A model generated the notes under the pieces. That model made no database searches. It was not told where the DNA came from and saw nothing but the letters and a program-made list of their open reading frames with translations. A stretch of 64,000 nt of DNA, taken from positions 1 to 64,000 of the forward strand of contig AJFK01000336.1 in assembly GCA_000467715.1 (NCBI GenBank). Reading direction: 5' to 3'. Below, in pieces: positions 11,536-21,827 of the stretch. Made by a program: the position numbers and the translations under genes. Source of the DNA: Hysterium pulicare CBS 123377. Taxonomy: Eukaryota > Ascomycota > Dothideomycetes > Hysteriales > Hysteriaceae. Positions within the stretch are counted from its first letter, which is position 1. Every line of letters begins with the position of its first letter.

Positions 11536-12717
11536 TTACTCACAGGTGTCCATCCACAAATCAGGGCTTTCGCTATTGAAGTCCACATCTCCATCTCCAT
11601 TTGCCTTCGGGCATTCTAGCCCCTTTCCCGAGGCCGGTTTGGCGTTCCTGATAGCCTCTACAGCTACCTGCTTAGCACTCTCTAGCTCTTTTTCTTTAGC
11701 TAGAGCATATGCTTTGGCACTATCCCTAAAATCAGTTTAGTCATGATCAGATAGATTCCGGGTGTGCTGAATGAGCCCAGCTAGCCGTATTACTCTTTAC
11801 TGAGCGTCTTCTGGATTGGTTCCGCGGCCTCAATAAACTTCTCCAAAGACTCATCCAATTTGCCAAGGTCTTCCTTGCGCTTCTTGACCTCGGTTACAAG
11901 CAATCCCTTTGATTTGAGCTTCTCTTGGCGTTGCTCTTCCAACTGAACGCGTTCTTGATATTCATGCTCGATGCGAGCCATCATCACCTCAGACTCGGGC
12001 TTGTCCTTATGCTCTGGATGCGTCTCAAGAAATTCTTCGAGGGGAACAAGAGGCAATTTCGTATATTGGTGACTGCGATGAAGTGAGAAATATCATTAGC
12101 CGTTACACTAAAACTGTGTAGGGGTAACACCTCGAAGGCTGAAAGTAAAGGAAAACTCACTCGTAGTTCTGAGCAGCAGAGATCTCCCTCTTCAGAGATT
12201 GCTGCTCGTACATCAAGTTATGAAGCCCCAAGCGAAGCTTGTCGACCTCTTGCTTCGCTTCGGCTGTCTTCTGTTTCTCAGCCCTGGTCTGCATCACTGC
12301 CTGGCGATTGATAGTCTTGACCACGGTCAACTGAGCCAACATGAGATTGCGCGCTTTGCCAATCTTCGCATCAGTTTCGGCTTCTTTCTGGCGTTCCTCA
12401 TCGGTAGGAGGAGATGGTCCAATCGGGTTCTCTTCCAAAAGTTTGTTGAAGTCCAAGAACATCTGCTTGAACTTGCGGGTTTCAGCGAGAAGCTTCTTCA
12501 GGACCGGAGTCTGGACAATTTGGTCGGCGTCGAGCATATTGAATTCTCCCGCTGCGCCAGTGGCGTTACGGAGAACCTCATCAGCGGACAGCAAGGTAGA
12601 TTTTGAAGGTTTGGCTTGGGGGTTTGAAAGAGCGTCGGTCGCGGCAGATGGCATCATTGGAGAGCTTGACGCCTCTGGCTGACGCTCTTTAGCGCGACCT
12701 TTCCCCTTAGGAGGCAT
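11536..12717 (-). CDS. THOC5/Fmip-family mRNA-export protein
   Basis: Three exons (12717-12161, 12072-11794, 11725-11536) give 341 residues, with all joins in frame. After a Lys/Ser-rich leader the protein is helical and charged: LKKLLAETRKFKQMFLDFN, NLMYEQQSLKREISAAQNY, then across an intron DHQYTKLPLVPLEEFLE. The last block (NLMYEQQSLKREI..NY-H....LPLVP..EF) is the signature region of the THOC5 (Fms-interacting protein) family. In animals THOC5 is a THO/TREX subunit that couples transcription to mRNA export; the fungal protein is shorter than the about 680 residues of the animal one and lacks the C-terminal half. The acidic C-terminus ends ESPDLWMDTCE. I am fairly sure of the family, less of complex membership in this fungus. 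Confidence 0.75.
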
Positions 12718-13144
12718 TTTGGAGATCCTGAATGAGATTCAGATCTCAATGGAAGATGCTTAAACTGTAAATAAAGAGGTTGCAGAGCTTGAAGCTTTGT
12801 GAGGCTCTGCGGCGATCGGAAGTGGTTGGTAGCAGAGCCCTTGTCGTGGGGGTGGATAATTTATTTACGCTTTCACCGTAAAAGTACTAGTGCGGATACA
12901 TATATAAATTGACCATTCGAGCAGGAAGCAAATCCAACATAGATCACTTGCTGTTTTCATTTCTTACTCAACTAAATTATGAATGCTGAATCGAGGGTAT
13001 TATTAATGCGTAACATCACAAACTAACATACAGGTGAAGAACTATTTACAAGAGAATACGAAACGTAGGAAACATCACTGTGCTCTTCCAAAACCTCACT
13101 GGACCAGACAAACTTCCTAAAATGCTACACTTCCTCTGACCTCT
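12718..13144. other. intergenic region (THOC5 promoter and F-box gene 3' end)
   Basis: About 430 bp without a gene. An A/T-rich block with TATATAAATT near 12900 lies about 180 bp upstream of the THOC5-like start and is read from the minus strand as AATTTATATA; it may be part of that promoter. Nothing else is seen. Confidence 0.4.
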
Positions 13145-16100
13145 TTATATCACTGGCAGACCAGTATCAGCGTCATACATAAAGACGTTCCCATCAGCAT
13201 CGTACCACGCCTCACCGCTCATAATATCCAATGTATCGACATATTCGTCAGTGTCCATGTGCAATGCCAGTGGCATGATGCGTGGCAAAAGGGTTGACGA
13301 GTGACCATCCAGTCCAATAGGTCTCTCACTATTCAATCCTGACTCCGATGAAGCATCAGTCATGATAACGCAATCATCAGCATCGACGGAATAGGCATCA
13401 TGTACACGTCCATCGCGACCAATAACGCGTTGGCAGACAGTGAAAGGTTCAGAGAGGCAAGGTATCTGCCACGTAATAGCTCGGCCGTCAAGCCCGAATG
13501 CCCAGATTGTGATGTCAGGCTTCGTGAAGACAGTGAGTTCCACGAGACCGTCCAGAGATCCAATAATAGTACCGCGAATGATCAATGGCCAAATGCTATT
13601 TCGGTCTTTATTACTCGGTCCAAATGGCTGTTCGTACCAATTAAGCCAGTGGTCTTCACTTCTTCCTTCGCTGTTGAACGGAGGAGCAGTATAAAAGTCC
13701 CAAGTTTCCGCCCTTTGCTCTTGGCGCGATAGCTCGAAAACATCTGCGGGAACGCTGTACAGAACAACTGTATCTCCAAATACCACACCGACTCTAGCCC
13801 CCCATGAGAGGTCTGCTGCGGCGGTGTATAGACGTGGAATATCACCAGGTTTGGGGGCCTCGAAAACAATCTTGCGAAGCAACTTTGTAGGGCCACCAAG
13901 AGGAGCATCGGAACCTAGATATAGTTGGTTGCTGTATGGATCGGTGAACAGAACATGATGGCCATCACTGAGCGGAACGGCCCGAAAATGGTCGCATCTC
14001 GAGCTGGCATAGATTGGGTCGTACTCCGAGCGATAAGGATGCCATAACAAAGTGCAAAGTCCAGATTTATGCGGGAGAAACTTTCTTGCTATACTTGGCC
14101 GCTCGTCGGGATGCGCAGCGCTAGATATCAGCCGTAGCTTCTTGGACGAGTCAAAGCCGGGTCGCGGTGGAAGAAAATACAGGAAGTCAGAAGGTGCGGT
14201 GAGGGGAAACCAGCGATTCAAGTCTTGTCCAGTGAGAGCATCGATCCAATGGAGCTCAATGCCTGCTGAGCAGCCGAAGGCTATGCAGCGGCGTTGAGGG
14301 CAGACTGCGACACAGCGCGGTGGATCATTGTCAGAGCAAAGATGGCGATAGATACTCCGGGGTCCTGTCTCAACTGGAATACTATCTTGTTTGTATTGAC
14401 TGAGTTGCTGCAGTGGTCCTCGAGTAACGTCGATGTTGCTTGTTGCGACTGTAGGTGCTCCTCGAAGCTTGATATTCCACTCGTGGTTGATCCAGTTATG
14501 TGCGAAATTGGCAACATCATTAGTACCTTGCAAAAATATACCCTCATTTTGGGTTCTGACATCAACAGCACTAAAAGATGCGAGGTCTGGTTCGTCTGTG
14601 CTGCGGTTTGTCTGACGGGTATTGGAGAACGATCCGCGATGTACCGCATCGCTGCTTGTCTCAGGTTCAGACAGGTGGCTTGTAAATATAGAAGTCCTTG
14701 CAGGGGTTCCAGTTCGGTCTGAATGGCGGTGACTTCTCACGCCAAAGTCGGACAGTACTGGCGTAGAATCGTCAATCGAATCAACTGGATTCAGGTCGCA
14801 GACGAGACCCATTCTACCCTCTAGAAGGGCCGCAATGGAAAGTCTCCCTGATGTGAAATCCATGCTCATCGCGAGAACCCTTCGCGGACAGATGACGCTT
14901 GTCAAAGGCCTGAGGTTCCGACCTTGCAACTCGTAGACATAGATCATACCGCCTTCGGCTACCAACAAGAACTGACCACACACACTCGTTGTAAACACCA
15001 ATCCCCCACTATGCCGGCCTTGGGGTCCCGCATAACCGCTTGCCAAATCAGCGAAGTCGGTCTCTGAGGCCTTCAAAAGGGGAGTCGCAATTTGTGTTAC
15101 TTCCAATGCATACTTCAGCCCGTTGCCGGTCCACTCCGAAGAGAGCGAACACTCTCTTGAAAGTCGCCGGCTAAGCCGCCACTCGTCGTGCTCAAGTGTT
15201 GACATTTCTATACTGGACCACCAGCCACCCCGTTTTAGCATTGATACTATCAGAGTTCGGTTTAGGCTGGCAGCCATCCAGATCCGAGACGTGTGACGAG
15301 CGGCATTGAAGGCTTTCGGACTAAGGTGATTGTATATTTGTTGAAGTAATTCGTTTGGCAACCGATATGAGGGTGGAAACGTTGGTGGCGCAACCAGCTT
15401 CAGAGTACAATACCAGGAGCGGCAAGTCAGTCTCATTGACTTCCATGACAGGAAGTCGATATACTTCAGCAATAAACTTGCTATCGTTGGCGGTAAAGAA
15501 TGTCTAGAGACAGATGATATTTGTGTGGCGACACTGTCGCTGAGTCGAGCGTCTTGGGCTTTTGAATAGCTGTCCTCGTTTATGTCTTCGGGAATAAGAT
15601 CGTCAAGCTCGTCGAATGGCGTATTGAGGGCAAACAAAACCTCTGACATGCTGTGTGAAACCCCTCGTTCAAGGTAGGGTTCAAGGACGCCATCTTCCAA
15701 TAGACTAATGCTACCGTTTGAAAAGGAGTCTGAATGTGCTCGCCGCTGTGTCTGACGACTGAATACATTCTCGCTACCATTTGAATCGCTCCCAGTCGCA
15801 GCTAGATCAACTTCACTTTGACTCCATGTCGCAGAATTCCTGTTGGAACTAGCATAGGCCGATCTCAGACTTGGGCCGCTGAAAATAAATGCTGCAGGTG
15901 ATACGAGCTCCAAACTGGGCAGCGAGCCATTGTAGACGGAATTTGATCTTGAGAGAATGCTTGACGCACTCGATCCGTCTCGCACATGTTCCGAGTATGG
16001 CGTCACTTTCCCAGCAGTGGGGCTGAAAATAGAGTTGAGAACTCTATGCAATGAAACCCGAGGCCGTGTCCGCCGTATGGATGTTAGAGTGCTTCGACGA

Positions 16101-16330
16101 TGCTCAGATTTCGTCACTCGCGGTGTTGTTTTTTGAGCTACTACGACACCTGATCGAGAAGGTCGAGTAAATACATGGTGTAGAAATTCTGTCCGCCTGG
16201 GTGTCCCAACTGCCTGTGACTGATTGTTTGAACAAGTTGTAGTTTCGGGAGTGCTGTTGCTGCCATTCATTTGTGATGTATCCTGCATTTCCACTTGTGC
16301 ATGTTGCTGCGGCTCTGAAGCATAAGACAT
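13145..16330 (-). CDS. large F-box protein with C-terminal beta-propeller-like region
   Basis: A single uninterrupted frame of 1,061 codons from the first ATG. The N-terminal third is Ser/Arg-rich and probably disordered. An F-box-like pair of segments follows: LPPTIASLLLKYIDFLSW with LTCRSWYCTLKL, and then YRLPNELLQQIYNHLSPKAF with ARHTSRIWMAASL. The rest has WD40-like beta segments (FTTSVCGQFLLVAEGGMIYVY, PPRCVAVCPQRRCIAFGC, KPDITIWAFGLDGRAITWQ). In this class the F-box binds Skp1 in an SCF ubiquitin ligase and the propeller selects the substrate. The frame stays open upstream to 16567 without an ATG, so an additional 5' exon is possible; the AG at 16549-16550 preceded by TTTAC could be its acceptor. 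No substrate can be named. Confidence 0.8.
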   Translation of the reverse strand: MSYASEPQQHAQVEMQDTSQMNGSNSTPETTTCSNNQSQAVGTPRRTEFLHHVFTRPSRSGVVVAQKTTPRVTKSEHRRSTLTSIRRTRPRVSLHRVLNSIFSPTAGKVTPYSEHVRDGSSASSILSRSNSVYNGSLPSLELVSPAAFIFSGPSLRSAYASSNRNSATWSQSEVDLAATGSDSNGSENVFSRQTQRRAHSDSFSNGSISLLEDGVLEPYLERGVSHSMSEVLFALNTPFDELDDLIPEDINEDSYSKAQDARLSDSVATQISSVSRHSLPPTIASLLLKYIDFLSWKSMRLTCRSWYCTLKLVAPPTFPPSYRLPNELLQQIYNHLSPKAFNAARHTSRIWMAASLNRTLIVSMLKRGGWWSSIEMSTLEHDEWRLSRRLSRECSLSSEWTGNGLKYALEVTQIATPLLKASETDFADLASGYAGPQGRHSGGLVFTTSVCGQFLLVAEGGMIYVYELQGRNLRPLTSVICPRRVLAMSMDFTSGRLSIAALLEGRMGLVCDLNPVDSIDDSTPVLSDFGVRSHRHSDRTGTPARTSIFTSHLSEPETSSDAVHRGSFSNTRQTNRSTDEPDLASFSAVDVRTQNEGIFLQGTNDVANFAHNWINHEWNIKLRGAPTVATSNIDVTRGPLQQLSQYKQDSIPVETGPRSIYRHLCSDNDPPRCVAVCPQRRCIAFGCSAGIELHWIDALTGQDLNRWFPLTAPSDFLYFLPPRPGFDSSKKLRLISSAAHPDERPSIARKFLPHKSGLCTLLWHPYRSEYDPIYASSRCDHFRAVPLSDGHHVLFTDPYSNQLYLGSDAPLGGPTKLLRKIVFEAPKPGDIPRLYTAAADLSWGARVGVVFGDTVVLYSVPADVFELSRQEQRAETWDFYTAPPFNSEGRSEDHWLNWYEQPFGPSNKDRNSIWPLIIRGTIIGSLDGLVELTVFTKPDITIWAFGLDGRAITWQIPCLSEPFTVCQRVIGRDGRVHDAYSVDADDCVIMTDASSESGLNSERPIGLDGHSSTLLPRIMPLALHMDTDEYVDTLDIMSGEAWYDADGNVFMYDADTGLPVI

Positions 16331-16886
16331 TCTGTCTACGATCGAGAAGGTCGGTGGTCCTAGAGCGAGTGTATGTTCGGTTGACGATTCGTAATAAGAG
16401 GCGACAGTAGGGATAGTAGGGTCACAAAGAGGTAGTAAAGGTGCCGACAGCGATCCAGCTACGCCTCTTGAGAGGTAAATTTGTGAAGACGTCTTCGGAA
16501 CACCCCCAGTAGGAGGTGCAAATGAGCGAGCTGAGCTTTTTGCTGTAAACGCGCGTTGAAGAGACAAGTGAAAATAAAGAACGATGCGAGCAGCAAAACT
16601 CTAGAATAGGTAATGATAGGGAAAACGTAGGATCGTTATTTGGAAATGAATGACAACGTTGTCGTTGGTGATGTCTGTGTTAATGATGTTTGAGGAAGTA
16701 GATGTGTGTGATGTGAGGGAGTTAGGGAGTCATAGAATGTATTGAAAGACTGTACTCAACAGCAGGGTATACAACGCTCGAAACAAAAAGGAAAGACCGT
16801 GCCGTCCTAGGAGAAGGAACGTCCTCAAACCAGTAATATACAAGAAGGTGCTTTAAACAATATCTGCTACGGTATAGGTACAATTT
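16331..16886. other. intergenic region upstream of the F-box gene
   Basis: This stretch contains the probable F-box 5' leader (with an open frame to 16567) and the CSC1 3' end. There is a GT-rich run near 16665-16720 (TGTGTTAATGATG, GTGTGTGATGTGAGG). Nothing gene-like is seen. Confidence 0.4.
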
Positions 16887-19634
16887 CTACACATCCGGCT
16901 CGCCATTTGTGCTAAGATTTTCAGATTCATTCTCAGACCGTACGTGCTTATCAAGTATCCACACATCATCGAGTCTATCAAATTGTCAGTCACTCTCTGG
17001 GACATACCAGTCAAAGATCCACTTACGCCATAATCAAACTTGGATTGATGAATCTTAACCCGCTCTCACGCGCTTCATCAACTGTTTGTCGGGCTCCAAG
17101 GTCTGGGTGAGCTTCAAGCACCGGGGAGTACTGATCCTCTTGAACTGCTCGGCCAAGGTCAGAATGTTCCGCTCGCCTCAGACTTCGCAAAGCTATGAAC
17201 TTCATAAGTGGCCTATAGGTGCGAGTATAGACGTAGCCGAACCAGATGGTTGCAAAGACAAGTGGCGCAATGAGAATAGCCCGCTCGTAAACCTTCTGCA
17301 GAGCTAACTGTCCAGCCGTTGTAAGCTGAAAGAGGACCAAGCCGATAATTACGCGATCACACATCATCATCCAGCCTTTCCCGGTTGAGTGCTGTCGATG
17401 ATCCATCGCGTATAGCAATTGGTACTTGTGAACAAAGTGACCAATGATGAAATATGCGAGACCTGAAAGCAATACCTTCCAAGATTCACGGAGAACGCTG
17501 TAGACCATACAAATAATGAAAATAAGGATGGTCTGTGGCAAGAAGAAGCCATAGCTGAATACCGGAGGTTGCACCAATTCTGCATAATCTATTACACGTT
17601 AGTTGCCCGTGCCCAAAAAATGGAGCTATGTCGCTGACCTCGAGGTGTTTTGGCTCCAATTAGGTAGATAGGGTATAATGCCAATGCTCCGAACTCCATT
17701 AGTCGCAGAGGAAACAGTCCAAAGCCCTGAAGAATAATGAAGTTGACGTAGAATAGAAGCAGTTTCTGTAGTGACAGCGCAAGAGCATTGGCAACACTCG
17801 ATGCGTCGCTTAGGCTCTTGCCGAACTGCTTAAACATATCGATAACTCCGGAAACAGTACCCAATATCGTGAACACGATGAAAAAGTTGAAGAAAACAAA
17901 GAAGAAATTCTTCGATATGATGGAGAGCTCGACATCACCCTGTGATATCATTCCTTGGAGGTTGGATAGCCCTATCGAAAGTGAGCAGTGGTTCACCATG
18001 TCCTTGGGTAAACTCACAATCATAAAAATATGGCACAGCAATGTTAAGCAAAGTCAGCGCGAGAGTTGGTAACTGGGTGTTGACGAGTGATTGTAAGGTT
18101 TTATGCGAATCCAGCACGTCTGCTAAGCCTGGCCAAACCTCTTGTATTGAGCAGGTGTTCAAGGCACCCGCGACAGGAACAAGCAGAATCGTCCAGAAGA
18201 CAGTCAGAAGCCCAATGAGAACTGTTATAGACCAAGCTCTGATCATTCTTTGGGATCGTGGCATGTACGTGTTCGACCACACAACATCGGAAGGAGCCGG
18301 GCTATTATTCGCAAGTAGTTGTAGAGGAGATGGATCAAGCACAGCCTGAATCGCCATTTGCGCACTCGCAACGTTATCCATAGTAACAAAGGCTAAAGCT
18401 GTTGCTTCGAAGTCTTTCTTGCGCAAAGCTTTGATCTCATCGTCTACTCTTCGAAGCTGCTCCTCATAGTAGTCGATGGCGTCGACAAGCCTATAGCGTA
18501 GTTTAAATCGGCCATGCCTTATCTTCGTTGTGGGTCGTTGTCGCGCATATGGTGCGATGTAGTCGGGTTCACTACCAGTATTGCGCAGGAGGTGACTGTC
18601 CTCACTGTCCTCCTGCACATCGTCACCGTCCACGTCGGGTCCAGGCGGTTGAGGTTGAACAATAGGCAGAGTCTCGAGGTTCCGTTCAACTCTGCGTTTC
18701 CCAAGATGTACCGTCCAGGCCTCCTCCAACTTTCTCAGCACAGAGTGACGGTGCGTAATGCGACTGTCCAACTTTTTCCAGTCTTTGCACAACAGCACAC
18801 TCTCCACTTTTCCGATCTCCAAACTTTCGACGAACTCTTTGATTTTTTCTTCAGACCTCAATTCAAGAGGTATGCCTGAGAGACGAATTGTGCGATCGGT
18901 GATGGTTGTTTGGCTCCCCAGGTACTCCTGCCGGACTTCGATGATCCTTCTTGTCTCTGAAATTATCAAGTACATCGCAAGCGCAGTAAACAAGTACGCG
19001 AATACGAGGTACATCCATAAATAGTTATCGTTATACTCTTTACGTGTTGTCGAGTTCGAGCGTGTCTCCAAATGCTCTACAGAATATATGGATTCTGCCA
19101 CAGTGTCGGTTACGTTGTCCCGCAGTTTCTCCTGGCGATTATCGGGATATTGATCATGAACCGGCTTGATCACCACCAGAGCAAAGAACAGGGTGACTAA
19201 GAGGAATTTCATGGCCATTCTGAAGAACGCGAGGTACTGAACGGCGAAAGAGTTAGCATATCCCCTGAACTCTTTCAGTGAAGTTCCATACCACGTAGGC
19301 ATCCAGTCCAGCTGAAGCCAGCACTTGCTCTTCGGTGATCCTCCATAGTGGTAGTATCCAGCCAAAGAAGCTATCGGGGAGTTCAGGGAGCGCAGTCGCA
19401 CGACCACTTTGCTTCTTCCGTGCAGCATAGAGGCCTTGCCATCGTGGTCGTAGAAACTGGACCAGGAGTTAGTGTGCCCCTACTAAGCCTCGAGAGAAGT
19501 CTTACGCAAAATGCAATGAAAGCTCCCAAGCCGAGCGCAACGGAGATGATTATCTGAATAGTCGTGTCCCTTGGATTCTGAGTGCCCCAGAGGTCATCAC
19601 TGCCTTTCTTGCAACCGCGAGAGTCATCCTCCAT
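16887..19634 (-). CDS. CSC1: CSC1/OSCA-type osmosensitive cation channel (DUF221/RSN1 family)
   Basis: Six exons (19634-19506, 19456-19292, 19236-18018, 17971-17639, 17588-17027, 16974-16887) encode 831 residues. The order is: an N-terminal membrane segment (IQIIISVALGLGAFIAF) followed by FLRPRW, a second membrane pair, a cytosolic domain with an RRM-like fold (TITDRTIRLSGIPLEL; ALAFVTMDNVASAQMAI), and a block of hydrophobic helices with FFFVFFNFFIVFTILGTV and FFLPQTILIFIICMVYSVL. This is the standard CSC1/RSN1 layout of about 11 membrane helices. Yeast Csc1 and plant OSCA1 are hyperosmolarity-gated calcium-permeable channels of the plasma membrane. The short last exon was added because the preceding stop sits on a GTAAGT donor; it completes IMALDDVWILDKHV. 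One donor is the less common GTCAGC. The gene is divergent from PCH2. Confidence 0.9.
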
Positions 19635-19860
19635 GGCTGAATAGGGTTGGGGATACCCGCCTTAAGGGGTGATGTTGGCAAAAAAGGACATCAGCTCTGG
19701 TGATTGATGGGGCGTGGGTCGACTACTATGACGCCGGGCTGCAGGTGTCCGGCAAACAGGTGAGACTTATTTTCCTCCCCCACACACACGCGTCTGTTGC
19801 ACCAACCATACACCTGGCAAGCAACGGCATCCCACGCCTTGCTAACCCGATTGATGCAGA
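19635..19860. promoter_or_regulatory. shared divergent promoter of CSC1 and PCH2
   Basis: Only 226 bp separate the two start codons, so one compact region must hold both promoters. It is GC-rich at the left and ends in a CA/C-rich leader (CCCCCACACACACGCG near 19780). No TATA box is seen. Confidence 0.6.
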
Positions 19861-21582
19861 ATGGCGACTAACACCTCAGCTGTCACTGACAAAGCCAAAC
19901 TGCATCTTGAAGTTGAATTGAGACACGACGAGCGCGAACCCGACTTCCTGAGGCTCGACAGCGCTCGCAACGTGGTTGCCGAATGGATCAGCGACCATTA
20001 CGTGGAGCTGAGGGTTGGGCAGGAGCTTCAGAATAAAGCCGAACGTAGGTGAAGTCTTCTTTCTTAAACTCAAACAGTTCAGATATTCTCATCTCTTTTC
20101 TAGTTGGATCTAGTCTCGGGTGGCTCGTTGAAAGCTTCCGCGTCGTTGGTTATGAGGGACCGGACACAGATGATTCGTACCACCTTCTAGAAGATGTCGA
20201 ACTCGATATTCACGCATTTGAGCTTCACGATGACGATGACGACGAGGCCGCGACTGATAATGATGGAGGTTCTCCTCCACTAAGGGTCACCCGTCTCCCA
20301 AACACGTCTCTCGATGGAGTCTACGAATCTCTGGTCTTCTCAGATGACATTCCGGCGGTCCTCCTGCGCGCTACGACAAAGTTGATGTCGTTAGTCCAAA
20401 CGCCCGACCTCAACCGTGCCTTGGTGTTTTGGAGTCACCTGATCCTGCTTCATGGCCCGCCAGGGTCTGGAAAGACAACTCTTGCGAGGGCGCTCGCTCA
20501 GAAGCTTAGCATACGCCTTGATAAGTACTACCCCAACAGCACGCTGGTGCAGGTTGATTCGCACAACTTGTTGAGCAAGTATTTCGGAGAAAGCAGCAAG
20601 TTGGTTGGCCAAATGTTTGATTCGATTCTTGCCATGACACAGGACGAATCGACTCTTACTATTGTCCTCATCGATGAGGTCGAAACATTGGCAGGGTGTC
20701 GCCAAAAGGCTGCCAATGGCAACGAGTGTGGCGATGTTGTCAGAGTAAGTAAATATCACTGTTAAACCATCCCCAATCTACTACCAGAAACTCACTGAGC
20801 AACCGCAATAGGTCACAAATCAAGTTCTTACAGCTATCGACCGTTTTCGTCACCGCGACAACGTTGTGGTGATTTGCACCAGCAATCTAACGGACAGCCT
20901 GGACCAAGCTTTCCTGGACCGCGTCGACATTCTCAGAAAGATACCAACACCCAACGTTGATTGCGTCTATGAGATCTTTCGCAGCACCCTGAATGAAATG
21001 ATTCGTTGCAAGATTTTAGTCAGCCAACCCTCTCCAGACGACAACGAGACGATCCTCCACGATTCAGCTGCTTATACCGCATCTATGGGCGCTTGCACTA
21101 GGTGCCCGAATGGATGTCAGCACATAGACGGTGTTTGTTTTGAGTTGATGAATGATCCGATTGGCGGATCAACTGGAGGATCTGACGATGGCACCACACC
21201 GGATGTCCCGCCTAATTCCATGTCATCATCTCTGACACTTTCACTGCTATCGGCTAGTACATCTTCCGGCCTTGAAGACTCTCTTGATGAACATGAAGAC
21301 TTCATTCCAGACCTCACGTATGTCAATCTGAAATTGTGGAACCGCCCCCAGAGCACCGCCCGCAAGCTACTTCGCATCTCTGCCAAAGCGCAGGGAATGA
21401 GTGGGCGCGCCTTGCGTCGTATGACTCTTATTGCTCTGGCCTTCTACACCGTTGTCAATCCATGCAGCGTTCACGAGGCCTTGGCGGCATTGAGTAGGGC
21501 TGTTGATGAAGAAATTCAAAAGGACAACACCGAGTTGTTCAATGAGCCTCGGGAGACTCTTTCTCATATTGGCCTCATCTGA
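19861..21582 (+). CDS. PCH2: Pachytene checkpoint AAA+ ATPase PCH2/TRIP13
   Basis: Three exons (19861-20044, 20104-20744, 20812-21582) encode 531 residues. Features in order: an N-terminal substrate-recognition domain (LHLEVELRHDE, DHYVELRVGQEL), SLVFSDDIPAVLLRAT, Walker A GPPGSGKTTLARALAQKLS at about 179-186, LLSKYFGESSKLV, Walker B IVLIDEVETL with D252-E253, the sensor-1 region VVVICTSNL, DRVDILRKI as arginine-finger region, and GMSGRALRRM near the end. These are TRIP13/Pch2 hallmarks. Pch2 remodels HORMA-domain proteins (Hop1, Mad2) in meiotic checkpoint control and the spindle checkpoint. Odd points are an acidic loop after about residue 110 and an insertion after residue 355 with four closely spaced cysteines (370, 373, 377, 384) followed by a Ser/Gly/Asp-rich linker. 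Catalytic residues are all present. Confidence 0.92.
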
Positions 21583-21724
21583 GAATGATGCGGAAGTTTC
21601 GCGAATGGCTTGTATAAATACATATGGAACATACGGGAGGAAATCTCAACATTGCGAGTCGTCTATGTTATCACAGACGTTCTCATGTATGTAGTTTTCC
21701 GGATACCAACTGGGTCAAACTAAG

Positions 21725-21827
21725 GGAAACAATCCAATGGAAACAATTCACTGGAAATAATCCAATGGAAACAATACAATCAAAACAATTCAATGGAAAC
21801 ACTTCATGGATTCAATTCAATCTAAAC
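21725..21827. repeat. 14-bp minisatellite, about seven copies
   Basis: Tandem units close to GGAAACAATCCAAT run in register with period 14 (GGAAACAATTCACT, GGAAATAATCCAAT, GGAAACAATACAAT, then more worn copies and one 13-base unit). The array starts about 140 bp past the PCH2 stop. Confidence 0.8.
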
